The position numbers and the translations under genes were made by a program. Shown one piece after another: positions 36,659 to 45,014 of a DNA stretch of 49,430 bases. The notes below the pieces were generated by a model. That model was not told where the DNA came from and ran no database searches. It saw nothing but the letters and a program-made list of their open reading frames with translations. Each line of letters starts with the position of its first letter. Positions within the stretch are counted from its first letter, which is position 1. This stretch comes from Chthoniobacteraceae bacterium (GTDB lineage Bacteria; Verrucomicrobiota; Verrucomicrobiia; Chthoniobacterales; Chthoniobacteraceae), in assembly GCA_947476255.1 (NCBI GenBank), contig CANJPY010000030.1:1-49430 (forward strand), given 5' to 3'.

Positions 36659-38398
36659 ATGAACGGCACGGCATCCGTATTTAGCGATGATGCCGTGCCG
36701 CCCTCGGACCTGTGGCGGTCCACAGAACGGTTCTGCGTCCTTGATACCTGTTTTGGCAATGGTTCTTCTTTTGCAACCCTCCGCAAAACTTGGAAGAACT
36801 CTCCCGGAAATTGTCGGAAGCTCCACTACATCGGTTTGTGCGGGGATCAAGACGCACCACCACCGCACGATTTCCAGCAAAGCTGGCCACTTCCTCTCCC
36901 GGGTCATCATCACATTCCGCTCAGCAATGATCCGGAGGTCCAGCTAACGCTTGTCTTTGGAAAAACCCGCAAAGCGCTGCAGACCCTTGCGGCCACCTTC
37001 GATCTTTTATTGCTGCTCGGGGAAGAACACCATGCGGCTGATCTCGCCCGGGTTTCACGTCGCGGAACCACTTTCTACACACGGAGCAAAAGTGAAGTCT
37101 TTTGGGATGCGCTCCAGCGGGCGGGGTTCACCATTGAAGAGAACTCCACGCTTTTCACCCGCGGCTCGTTTCGCGGAGCTCATCAGCGAACGCACTGCGC
37201 CAAACCCTATTCGGGAAGCAAACGCGCCATTGTCATCGGAGCGGGGCTCGCAGGTACGGCCGCAGCGGCAAGCCTGGCATCCAGAAATTGGAGTGTCACA
37301 GTTTTTGAAAAACAACAGGCACCAGCCATGGGGGCCTCCGGCAATCTATCGGCCGCCATCTCGCCCATGCTTTCCAAAGACGACGGTATCGCCGCGCGCT
37401 TATCCCGGGCATGTTTTCTGGCACTACTCGCGGAGTTACGCCGCTTGGACGCCTCTCCGCACCCCGCCAAGTGGGCTGCCTGCGGCCTGCTGCAGCTGGC
37501 GAAGGACGACAAAGAGGCCGCCCTTTTTAGGGACATCATCGAAAGCTCTGTTTATCCGCCACAGTTCGTGCGCTTCTTAAACAAGGACGAGGCGTCTGCG
37601 CAGGCTGGATGCCAAGTGCCTGGCGCGGGCTTTTATTTTCCACAAGGCGGATGGGTCAATCCGCCTTCTCTTTGCCATGCCAGACTTCACTCCCCTCAAA
37701 TCCGCCTGTGCCACAATATCGACATCTCGGATATCGGCTTTGAGAAGGGAGTCTGGCGGGTACAAGACAAACACTCCGGATATCTCGAGGAAGCTCCCGT
37801 TCTCATTTTAGCGAATGCCTTTGAAGCGGCGCGATTTTCACAGTGCGAAAAAATGCATTTCAAAAAAGTGCGCGGTCAGGTGACTCACCTCGCGCCAACA
37901 GCCCTCCCCCCTTACCACGGCGTCATCAGCCGCAATGGCTACCTCACGCCCGCTCTCGAGGGGTTATGCAGCCTTGGGGCAACCTACGACTTCGACTCCG
38001 ACGAGAAAGAACTCGATGCGGAATGTCAGCAAGTAAACCTGGCACGCATTTCAAGTCTGTTGGACGGCGTCGCGATCGGCCCCAGAGAACTTGCCGGGCG
38101 CGTCGGGTTTCGCTCCTTAACCGCAGACCGCCTTCCTGTGATTGGTGCCATACCCGACTATACCGCGCTTTCAACCGGAACTCCAAACGTCAAAACCATC
38201 GCTCGGCGGCAGGGCTTGTACGGGCTTTTGGGGCTGGGTTCGCGCGGGGTGGTCTGGTCAACCCTTGCAGGCGAGACGCTCGCGGCACTAATCGAGGGAG
38301 AGCCTTCGCCACTCCCCTCGGACTTGCTGGGCGCCATGGATCCGGCGCGCTTCTTGGAGCGGGAATATCGCAAATCAAATTCAACCCGGATGAGTTGA
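36659..38398 (+). CDS. mnmC: MnmC-like tRNA modification protein with eroded methyltransferase domain
   Basis: 579 residues from ATG 36659; a GTG in frame at 36608 overlaps the previous gene and is less likely. MnmC finishes 5-methylaminomethyl-2-thiouridine at the tRNA wobble base, with a C-terminal FAD oxidase and an N-terminal methyltransferase. The oxidase half is intact: RAIVIGAGLAGTAAAASLAS, then APAMGASGNLSAAISPMLSK and the C-terminal FRSLTADRLPVIGAIPD. The N-terminal half keeps a SAM-like loop (LDTCFGNGSSFATL), but the segment before it is shortened. The catalytic DGFAP-NPDMW region is missing, reading FDLLLLLGEEHHAADLARV. Methyl transfer is therefore doubtful. Confidence 0.85.
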   Translation: MNGTASVFSDDAVPPSDLWRSTERFCVLDTCFGNGSSFATLRKTWKNSPGNCRKLHYIGLCGDQDAPPPHDFQQSWPLPLPGHHHIPLSNDPEVQLTLVFGKTRKALQTLAATFDLLLLLGEEHHAADLARVSRRGTTFYTRSKSEVFWDALQRAGFTIEENSTLFTRGSFRGAHQRTHCAKPYSGSKRAIVIGAGLAGTAAAASLASRNWSVTVFEKQQAPAMGASGNLSAAISPMLSKDDGIAARLSRACFLALLAELRRLDASPHPAKWAACGLLQLAKDDKEAALFRDIIESSVYPPQFVRFLNKDEASAQAGCQVPGAGFYFPQGGWVNPPSLCHARLHSPQIRLCHNIDISDIGFEKGVWRVQDKHSGYLEEAPVLILANAFEAARFSQCEKMHFKKVRGQVTHLAPTALPPYHGVISRNGYLTPALEGLCSLGATYDFDSDEKELDAECQQVNLARISSLLDGVAIGPRELAGRVGFRSLTADRLPVIGAIPDYTALSTGTPNVKTIARRQGLYGLLGLGSRGVVWSTLAGETLAALIEGEPSPLPSDLLGAMDPARFLEREYRKSNSTRMS

Positions 38399-38407
38399 AG
38401 CACAGCG

Positions 38408-39367
38408 TTAAGCGCCGGTCCGGGGCTTGAAAAAGCCGCGTTGTTTTTCAGTGATCTCGAGCCCAAGTTTTTCCATGACTTGAAGCAAATCCTCCCACAC
38501 CTTTCTTTTCTCAGTGTTGGACTGATTTCTCATGAGATAACCCGGGTTGAAGGTGGGCATCACTGGAATTCCCTGAAGATCATGCCAACGGGAACGCAAT
38601 TTTCCTACGGTTTCGCTCGAACCAAAAAGCGCACGCATCGCCCCAGCTCCCATCGCCACGATCACCCTGGGCTTGATGATGGAAATTTGCGAAGCCAGGT
38701 ACGGCGCGCACTGGGCGAGTTCAGCGATCGTCGGTGCGCGAGACGCGGTTTCTTCAGCAGAGGTGTCGGGACGACATTTCAGCACACTCGTAAGATACAC
38801 CTGGGGGCGAGAAAGCCCCATCGCCAGCAGCATCTTATCGAGCAACCCGCCCGCCTCTCCGGCAAAAGGACGCCCCTCCTTGTCCTCGTCCACGCCGGGC
38901 GCTTCCGCCACAAACATCAACCCAGCATCCACCGCGCCCTCTCCGAAAATAACGTGGCGCCGAGTGGCAGCCAAATGAGCGCATAAAGTACACGGCAATA
39001 CAGCATCCCGGAGCGCCAAAAGCTTTTCCTCGCGTGTTGCGCTCTCTTCGCTTGGCCTGATTGTGGGGAATACAAATAGCGCGGGCTTGGAGACCTTCGC
39101 CTCAGTCTGGGGTGCTGTGACGCTGTGCAGTACTGCCGGAGTAGGGAGTACTGCCGTACTGGTTCGGGGGCTGGGCACAGAAGGCGCGTCTGAAACCTTT
39201 TTGGCAGCCGCCGAGGCAGGAGTGCGCGGAACTTGAGGAGCCTGCAGGGCACACAATTGATCCAGAGAAGCAGCACTCGCTTTGAGCTCGCCACCCGAAA
39301 CAGCGCGCCGTTGAAGCGCCTCAATGACAGTGTCTAAGCCCGCATTAAAAACGTCTGATTCAAGCAT
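38408..39367 (-). CDS. Uracil-DNA glycosylase, family 4-like
   Basis: 319 residues. The N-terminal about 100 residues are Ala/Pro/Ser-rich and probably disordered; the glycosylase domain follows. Fe-S ligands fit Cys126, Cys129, Cys198 and Cys220. The water-activating motif region is EAPGVDEDKEGRPF (155-168). The second active-site motif, usually HP(S/A)xxLR, reads NPGYLMR (274-280), so the expected His is Asn and the Ser/Ala is Gly. It removes uracil from DNA in the family; activity here is uncertain because of that change. It is convergent with mnmC (nine bases apart). Confidence 0.88.
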   Translation of the reverse strand: MLESDVFNAGLDTVIEALQRRAVSGGELKASAASLDQLCALQAPQVPRTPASAAAKKVSDAPSVPSPRTSTAVLPTPAVLHSVTAPQTEAKVSKPALFVFPTIRPSEESATREEKLLALRDAVLPCTLCAHLAATRRHVIFGEGAVDAGLMFVAEAPGVDEDKEGRPFAGEAGGLLDKMLLAMGLSRPQVYLTSVLKCRPDTSAEETASRAPTIAELAQCAPYLASQISIIKPRVIVAMGAGAMRALFGSSETVGKLRSRWHDLQGIPVMPTFNPGYLMRNQSNTEKRKVWEDLLQVMEKLGLEITEKQRGFFKPRTGA

Positions 39368-39389
39368 GGAGATCGGTGTTTATGGAAAC

Positions 39390-40214
39390 CTACCTGGAAA
39401 CCTGTCGCCCCACCGAGACTGCTTTTAAATCCGCGGCACTGGATTTCGCAGACTCCAGCATGGCGGCAACCTTTGCATCCGGAGCGCTGCCCAGGTCGAG
39501 CGAAATATGGTAGTGCCTCCGTGCCAGTTCGAGCGCCACGGGATGCCGCTGCAAATAAACAACGGCGAGGTTAAAATGAGCGCCGGGATCATTGGGTTCA
39601 ATTTCCAAGGACCGCCGTAACTCCCCCTCCGCGGCAGAGTACCACTCTTTGCGGCCCAGCGTGAGCCCGAGCATGCGGTGCGCGCGTGCGTTTGAAGGAT
39701 CCAGAGCAACCACTTGGGAAAACGCCGCAAGCGCAAAATCGATCCGCTCCTGCTCCAAATAAACCAACCCCAGTGCCAGCCATACGGACGTATTGTCGGG
39801 CGCGATGTTTTGCGCGCGTTTCAAAAAAAACTCGGCGTCGCCCCAGTTTTTTTCTCTCTGCGCAATCCACCCCAGATTGATCAAGCAACCCAGATGTTGC
39901 GGTTGTCTGGACAATACCTCCCTAAAGGTCTTCGTCGCCGCCCGTAGATCCCCTCGCCCCATCGCAAGCGCACCCGCTTTAAACTCAGCTTCTACATTTG
40001 GATCCACAGCCGAATCTCTCGCCGGGGCCTCTGGAACCGCCAAAGGCCGGAGTTGATAAGCGTCCTCTGCATCAATTCCCCGAAACGGCACTAGTTCCGC
40101 GCCCCTGGGAGAAATCCCCCCCAACACGCCCAGCGCCAAAAACGCCAGAAACGGGACCCGAAGCCACGGCAACGGCTGCCAACAAGGACCACTCTTATCG
40201 CCCATACCGTCCAT
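39390..40214 (-). CDS. TPR-repeat protein, exported or membrane-anchored
   Basis: 274 residues. One hydrophobic segment (WLRVPFLAFLALGVLGGI, about 17-34) serves as signal or anchor. About four to five tetratricopeptide repeats follow from residue 75 (for example CLINLGWIAQREKNWGDAEFFLKRAQ, VWLALGLVYLEQERIDFALAAF, AHRMLGLTLGRKEWYSAAEGEL and AHFNLAVVYLQRHPVALELA). It probably mediates protein contacts in the envelope. It starts five bases after the proC stop, suggesting one transcript. An ATG three codons later (40205) is an alternative start. Confidence 0.85.
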   Translation of the reverse strand: MDGMGDKSGPCWQPLPWLRVPFLAFLALGVLGGISPRGAELVPFRGIDAEDAYQLRPLAVPEAPARDSAVDPNVEAEFKAGALAMGRGDLRAATKTFREVLSRQPQHLGCLINLGWIAQREKNWGDAEFFLKRAQNIAPDNTSVWLALGLVYLEQERIDFALAAFSQVVALDPSNARAHRMLGLTLGRKEWYSAAEGELRRSLEIEPNDPGAHFNLAVVYLQRHPVALELARRHYHISLDLGSAPDAKVAAMLESAKSSAADLKAVSVGRQVSR

Positions 40215-40218
40215 AAAT

Positions 40219-41028
40219 TCATGCCTTTCCCATTTCCCGAGACCGCTCGGCGGCGCTGCGCACCGCGCGGATCAACCCGGCGCGCACGCCGCAGACCTCC
40301 AGCGCCTCCAACCCTGCGATCGTTGTCCCGCCCGGACTGGCAACGGCATCCTTCAGTTTTCCCGGATGCTCTCCAGTGGAAAGCACCATCTCGGCCGCGC
40401 CCGCCAGTGTCTGGGCGGCTAGCTTTAAAGAAAGTTCACGCGGCAACCCCATTAAAACCCCTCCGTCCGCGAGCGCTTCGATCATTAAAAAAGCGTAGGC
40501 CGGTCCGCTTCCACTCAGCCCCGTCACTGCATCAAGCAACGGCTCTTTAACCTGTGCGGTGACTCCCACCGCGCCGAACAGCCTTTCCACAGTTTCGCCA
40601 TCCTTAGGGGTGGCGGAGCCTCCCACCGCATACGCCGACGCGCCCTTGTGCACCAAGGCCGGTGTATTCGGCATGACCCGCACGATACGCACACCTGGCA
40701 CCCCTGCCCCTGCCGCACTTTCAAGCGCGGCCAGAGAAACCCCGGCGGCAATCGAAACGACAAGCTTTCCGGCGAGTACGGGGCGTAATTCCTGCAAAAC
40801 AGGAGCCACGTCCTGAGGCTTTACACACAAAAGAACCGTCTCACAGGCGCCCGCAACTTCCGCGTTTGTGCGCACCGCTTGAATCCCCGTTTCCCGCCCC
40901 AACTTTTCTGCAGCTTCGAAAAAACAATCGCTCGCCCAAACTTCTCCGGGCTGGCACACGCCCGCGAGCAGCACGCCCTTCACCAAGGCGGATGCCATCT
41001 TCCCACAACCTATCAATCCAAGTGTCAT
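40219..41028 (-). CDS. proC: Pyrroline-5-carboxylate reductase
   Basis: 269 residues. It performs the last step of proline synthesis using NAD(P)H. The N-terminal Rossmann motif is GLIGCGKMASALVKG; VKPQDV and RVMPNTPALV follow. The dimerisation domain has the signature LSGSGPAYAFLMIEALADGG and SPGGTTIAGLEALE. Gene order is proC then the TPR protein on the minus strand. Confidence 0.96.
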   Translation of the reverse strand: MTLGLIGCGKMASALVKGVLLAGVCQPGEVWASDCFFEAAEKLGRETGIQAVRTNAEVAGACETVLLCVKPQDVAPVLQELRPVLAGKLVVSIAAGVSLAALESAAGAGVPGVRIVRVMPNTPALVHKGASAYAVGGSATPKDGETVERLFGAVGVTAQVKEPLLDAVTGLSGSGPAYAFLMIEALADGGVLMGLPRELSLKLAAQTLAGAAEMVLSTGEHPGKLKDAVASPGGTTIAGLEALEVCGVRAGLIRAVRSAAERSREMGKA

Positions 41029-41192
41029 CGTGCTATTTTAACGCCAATCCTTCTAAAGCCAAACATTAGGATGCGAGAAAATTGACCCCACAAAAGCCCG
41101 CCCCGTTTACAAACGCCTCCCCCATTATTCCCCCTCGGCGTGCTTCCCCGCGGCGGACCGCCCTGTTCCACCCCCTTCACACTTTCAAGCCT

Positions 41193-41657
41193 TCACGCCT
41201 TCACGCCCGCTTGACTTGCCTTCAAATCTGGGACCACTAACACAGGAATATTCGAGTGCCTGATCAAACCGGCCGCCACACTGCCCACCAGCAAATTATA
41301 GAGGGCGCCATGCCCGTGAGAGCCCACAAGCACCATCCCCGCATCCCACTTTTTGATCCTCTCCAGAATCGAAGCCACTACCTGCCCCCACTGGTGCTCC
41401 ACAAATACCTTAATCCCACGCGCTTCAAGCACCTCTTTCGCCACATTCAGCCGCGCTTCAATCGTTTTTTGCACCTCATTGTCGGCCAGGGCATAAGCTT
41501 GCGGCGACGATAACCCGGCGTAATCCACCTGCGGTTCCGTCACATTCAACACCACCACCTGCGCCCCCAACCTTTCCGCGAATGTAGCTGCCGCCGCGTA
41601 AAGCTCAGTGGTAACCTCCGAAAAATCCACCGCCACCAAAAGCGTATCCAGTTTCAT
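41193..41657 (-). CDS. Universal stress protein (UspA family)
   Basis: 154 residues from ATG 41657; a GTG directly before it is also possible. It is a single USP domain with DTLLVAVDFSEVTTELYAAA at the start and the ATP-binding G-x2-G-x9-G-S pattern (GSHGHGALYNLLVGSVA), so it probably binds ATP. This gene has the only clear Shine-Dalgarno in the window: AAAGGAGG ends five bases before the ATG. That suggests strong or differently controlled translation. It is divergent from rarA. Confidence 0.93.
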   Translation of the reverse strand: MKLDTLLVAVDFSEVTTELYAAAATFAERLGAQVVVLNVTEPQVDYAGLSSPQAYALADNEVQKTIEARLNVAKEVLEARGIKVFVEHQWGQVVASILERIKKWDAGMVLVGSHGHGALYNLLVGSVAAGLIRHSNIPVLVVPDLKASQAGVKA

Positions 41658-41730
41658 CACCGCCTCCTTTCTTTTTGAACGTTATCTGTGCGCCCGATGC
41701 GCCCCCTTTGTCTCCCAAAAATTCCCCCAC

Positions 41731-41820
41731 CTCATCCCTCATCCCTCATCCCTCATCCCTCATCCCTCATCCCTCATCTCCTCCTCTCCTCCTCTCCTCC
41801 TCTACTCCTCTACTCCTGTC
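41731..41820. repeat. 7-bp tandem repeat and C/T-rich low-complexity tract upstream of rarA
   Basis: Six exact copies of CTCATCC (41731-41772) and a seventh variant, then a CTCCTCCT-type run to about 41820. The tract is purely pyrimidine-rich on the plus strand and sits between the divergent usp and rarA genes, ending about 65 bases before the rarA start. Confidence 0.92.
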
Positions 41821-41886
41821 CCCTGTTCCAAGCGCCTAAACGCGCTCTCACACACTGCCCTCCTCTCTTACATCGCACCACACGTC

Positions 41887-43260
41887 ATGACGGATTTATT
41901 CGCCACGCCCAAGGCAAGCCATTCTTGCCCCAAGGCATCCTCTGCGCCGCTCGCCGAACGCATGCGCCCTGTCTCTCTCGACGAATATATCGGTCAGGAA
42001 CATATTCTGGCCCCTGGCAAATTATTGCGGCGGGCCGTGGAAGCAGGCCGACTGAGTTCCATCCTTCTTTACGGTCCCCCGGGTACGGGTAAAACAACTC
42101 TGGCTCGTATCATTGCCACGACAACTGAAGCAGCGTTTGAACCCTTTAGCGGCGTGGAAAATTCAGTCGCGGACCTGCGCAAAGCCCTGCAGCGCGCCGC
42201 CGAACGCTTGCAGGTGAACGGCTCCAAAACAGTCCTCTTCGTCGATGAAATCCACCGTCTCAACAAATCCCAGCAGGACGTGCTACTGCCCTCGATGGAG
42301 GATGGAACCGTGCAGTTTATTGGAGCCACTACCCACAATCCCTACTTTGTTCTCACGTCCGCGCTCGTCTCGCGTTCCCAGATCTTCCAACTGGAACCGC
42401 TAACGCCACAGCACCTGAGCGCTCTCCAGAAACGTGCCATCGCTGATTCACTGCGCGGCCTGGGCCATATGCGAATTCAGGCCGATCCGCTCGCCTTGGA
42501 CCACTTTGCCATTCAGGCTGAGGGTGATGCGCGAAAGTGTCTCAATGCTCTTGAACTGGCCGCTCTGACCACCCCGCCCAATAACGAGGGCTGCGTATGC
42601 ATCGGCCTCGCGGAAGCTCAGGAGAGCATTCAACGCAAGGCCGTCGTCTACGACAGAGACGGAGACCAGCATTACGACACGATTTCCGCCCTGATTAAAA
42701 GCATCCGTGGCTGCGATCCCGATGCCTCCCTTTACTGGCTCGCTCGTATGCTGGTTGCGGGCGAAGACATTCGGTTTCTCGCGCGCCGCATGGTGATTTT
42801 AGCCAGCGAAGATGTGGGCATGGCGGATCCGCAGGCTCTCCCCCTGGCGGTTGCCGCCCTGCAGGCCGTGGAGTTTGTCGGTCTTCCAGAGGCCCAAATC
42901 CCGCTGGCCCACGCCTGTGTCTACCTGGCCACCGCTCCCAAAAGCAACAGGACCTACAGTGCCATACAAGCCGCTCGGAAGGATGTGGAGGAGGGCCGCT
43001 CGCTCGCCATTCCAAAAGCACTGCGTGATACACATTACAAGGGCGCAGACGCACTCGGACACCAAGGCTACGTGTACCCTCATGATTTTGAAGGCGCCTA
43101 TATTCCCCAAGCTTATTTGAGCGAAGGCCGCCGTTATTATCATCCCACCGAAAACGGGGCCGAGCGCCGCGTCAAAGAACGCCTGGAATATTGGCGCAGT
43201 CTTTTTGATGCCGCTCAAACCGCTCAAGCGCAGCCGCTTTCCAAGAAATCCGGACCCTGA
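41887..43260 (+). CDS. rarA: Replication-associated recombination protein RarA (MgsA)
   Basis: 457 residues from ATG 41887; the frame stays open upstream only because it crosses the pyrimidine repeat. AAA+ ATPase of the clamp-loader clade acting at stalled replication forks. Opening PLAERMRPVSLDEYIGQEH is typical. Walker A GPPGTGKTT is at 63-71, Walker B VLFVDEIHRLNKSQQD follows, and sensor-1 is GATTHNP. The C-terminal tetramerisation region (DPDASLYWLARMLVAGEDIRFLARRM) is complete. It ends three bases from the opposite-strand methyltransferase gene. Confidence 0.96.
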   Translation: MTDLFATPKASHSCPKASSAPLAERMRPVSLDEYIGQEHILAPGKLLRRAVEAGRLSSILLYGPPGTGKTTLARIIATTTEAAFEPFSGVENSVADLRKALQRAAERLQVNGSKTVLFVDEIHRLNKSQQDVLLPSMEDGTVQFIGATTHNPYFVLTSALVSRSQIFQLEPLTPQHLSALQKRAIADSLRGLGHMRIQADPLALDHFAIQAEGDARKCLNALELAALTTPPNNEGCVCIGLAEAQESIQRKAVVYDRDGDQHYDTISALIKSIRGCDPDASLYWLARMLVAGEDIRFLARRMVILASEDVGMADPQALPLAVAALQAVEFVGLPEAQIPLAHACVYLATAPKSNRTYSAIQAARKDVEEGRSLAIPKALRDTHYKGADALGHQGYVYPHDFEGAYIPQAYLSEGRRYYHPTENGAERRVKERLEYWRSLFDAAQTAQAQPLSKKSGP

Positions 43261-43263
43261 AAA

Positions 43264-44322
43264 TCAAGCCCCGCCGCTGAGTTCAGCGACGACCTCGATA
43301 TCCGCCGTCTGAGGAAACATGTCCACAGGCGTCACCCGCTCGAGCCTGTAGCCCCCGCGCACAAGCGCGCCTACATCACGCGCGAGAGTGGCTGGATCAC
43401 AGGACACATAGATGAGCTGCTGCACAGGCATCGCCACCAGCAAGTCCGTGACTCTGGCGACCACGCCCGCCGCTGGCGGATCCAGAAGCACACACGTCCT
43501 CGCCCGGTCCGCTTCCCTCAGGGCGCTGCCCAAATGCGCGGATACATCGCCGCAAATATAGTGCTCGTTTGCATGCGCCTCGCGACGGGCTTTTGCCACG
43601 GCACCTTCGTGGCATTCAATCCCTAGAACCCGTTCAAATTTCGGAGAAAGCCGGTGTCCAAAAAAACCGGCCCCACAATAGGCGTCGATCAACGTGCCCC
43701 CTCCTTCTCCGACGCTCCCTTCCACCAACCCAACCAAAATCTCGGCAGCTCCATCATTGGTCTGCTCAAAAAAGCGCGAATCCCGTTTTGCCGCCAGACT
43801 TGTCTCTCCAGACACCGGCGGCGCTTCGCGCAAACGCCTCAACTGCGCGTTCACCTCAGGCGAAGCGATCGCACAATTTTCCACATCCACAATTTGATGT
43901 CCGTGCTTGGAATAAAAACCCGTGCTTCCGCGCGACGTATGCACTCGGATCCGATTCCGAAACGCCCAGGCATTGGGGGAGGCCAGCGCCGGAAGCACAG
44001 GCGGCTGAGAGATCCGCCCGACACGCTCCAGAAGCTCCGCAACCTGGCTTGTTTTCCATGCCAACTGCGTACTGTAATCCACGTGCTGATAGGCACAACC
44101 GCCACACCTCCCGAAGACCGCGCACTTCGGCACCTGCCGGATTGGGGAAGGTTCCACCACCTCCAAAAGTTCGGCCTCCGCGAAGTTTTTCTTTTGACGC
44201 ACAATCCGCACCACAACCCGTTCTCCAGGAATGGTGAAGGGCACAAAAACCACCTTGCCATCGAGGCGGCCAATGCCCGCTCCCCCATAGGAAATGGAAT
44301 CGATGAGCAATTGCTGGCTCAT
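43264..44322 (-). CDS. TrmA/RlmD-type 23S rRNA or tRNA uracil-C5 methyltransferase
   Basis: 352 residues, short for the family (usually about 400-450). It has an N-terminal TRAM domain (about 1-55, SISYGGAGIGRLDGKVVFVP). Fe-S ligands are Cys67, Cys73, Cys76 and Cys150 as in RlmD. The SAM-binding loop is DAYCGAGFFG (213-222), DPPAAG is at 281-286, and the nucleophile Cys308 is in VSCDPATLARDV. It methylates uridine C5 in rRNA or tRNA; which one cannot be decided. The missing length lies in the central region before the SAM loop. Confidence 0.92.
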   Translation of the reverse strand: MSQQLLIDSISYGGAGIGRLDGKVVFVPFTIPGERVVVRIVRQKKNFAEAELLEVVEPSPIRQVPKCAVFGRCGGCAYQHVDYSTQLAWKTSQVAELLERVGRISQPPVLPALASPNAWAFRNRIRVHTSRGSTGFYSKHGHQIVDVENCAIASPEVNAQLRRLREAPPVSGETSLAAKRDSRFFEQTNDGAAEILVGLVEGSVGEGGGTLIDAYCGAGFFGHRLSPKFERVLGIECHEGAVAKARREAHANEHYICGDVSAHLGSALREADRARTCVLLDPPAAGVVARVTDLLVAMPVQQLIYVSCDPATLARDVGALVRGGYRLERVTPVDMFPQTADIEVVAELSGGA

Positions 44323-44394
44323 CGTTGTTCCGCCTTAAAAACAAGGCCCTGCAAAAATAACTTCGGCGAAGACAAGCGGGGGTGGTGCAGAGCT

Positions 44395-44853
44395 CTAAGG
44401 CATCCGTGTGGAGGGAGTCTGGACGCGGCAATAATCAAACCGTGTTTCAAACCCCAGTTCGGGTGGGAACTCCTCGTAACCGCCGTGCACCCAGGGCATC
44501 GGCCGTTTCAGAACCGGATCATAAGACCCCTTCGTCGTCGGAAAGGGAAACGTCACCACCTCGTAAACTCCAGCTCCGAACCGCACCAGCGTCCGCTGGA
44601 TGCCGCGCACAATACCGTAACTGTTTGAGGCAGCGTTGCCTTCGTCGCTGTTGACGTTGTCCACGGACGTGAAAACCTCCGTAACGCCCAGCGCGATATT
44701 CGCAAGACCACGCCCCAACTTGCGGAACGGATCCTGCCGAAGCATCGGCGGATCCTGAATATCCGCCCGAAGGATTTGTGACCCTTCAAAAAACAAGCTT
44801 CCTGCGACCACGCTCAAAGTGGCGGCAACCAGTGACATTCTGGGGGTTCTCAT
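44395..44853 (-). CDS. Exosortase system-associated protein (TIGR04073-like), secreted
   Basis: 152 residues from ATG 44853, chosen because a signal peptide starts there (MRTPRMSLVAATLSVVAGSL, cleavage near ILRA-D); the frame is open 41 codons further upstream. The mature part has the family pattern: FRKLGRGLANIALGVTEV, YGIVRGIQRTLVRFGAGVYEVVTFPFP and a Tyr/Pro-rich end. TIGR04073 proteins are found in Verrucomicrobiota with exosortase/PEP-CTERM systems. Their role is not known. No exosortase gene is in the window. Confidence 0.82.
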   Translation of the reverse strand: MRTPRMSLVAATLSVVAGSLFFEGSQILRADIQDPPMLRQDPFRKLGRGLANIALGVTEVFTSVDNVNSDEGNAASNSYGIVRGIQRTLVRFGAGVYEVVTFPFPTTKGSYDPVLKRPMPWVHGGYEEFPPELGFETRFDYCRVQTPSTRMP

Positions 44854-45014
44854 GCCGTCGAACTTAACCCAACGCCCTCTCTTAGAAAAGGTCAAAACAA
44901 AGATTTCCGACAGATCAGCAGAATGCTTACCATCGCAGCCCTCCGCCCTTTTCCATCCAAAACCGCTCTTCTCCAAAAAGGACTTCCCTCCCAGCGCCCG
45001 CCCACAGGCATCTC

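Noticed and set aside
41608..41886. Upstream extension of rarA
   Set aside because: The extension translates the pyrimidine repeat (HPSSLIPHPSSL) and overlaps usp; the conserved protein begins at ATG 41887.
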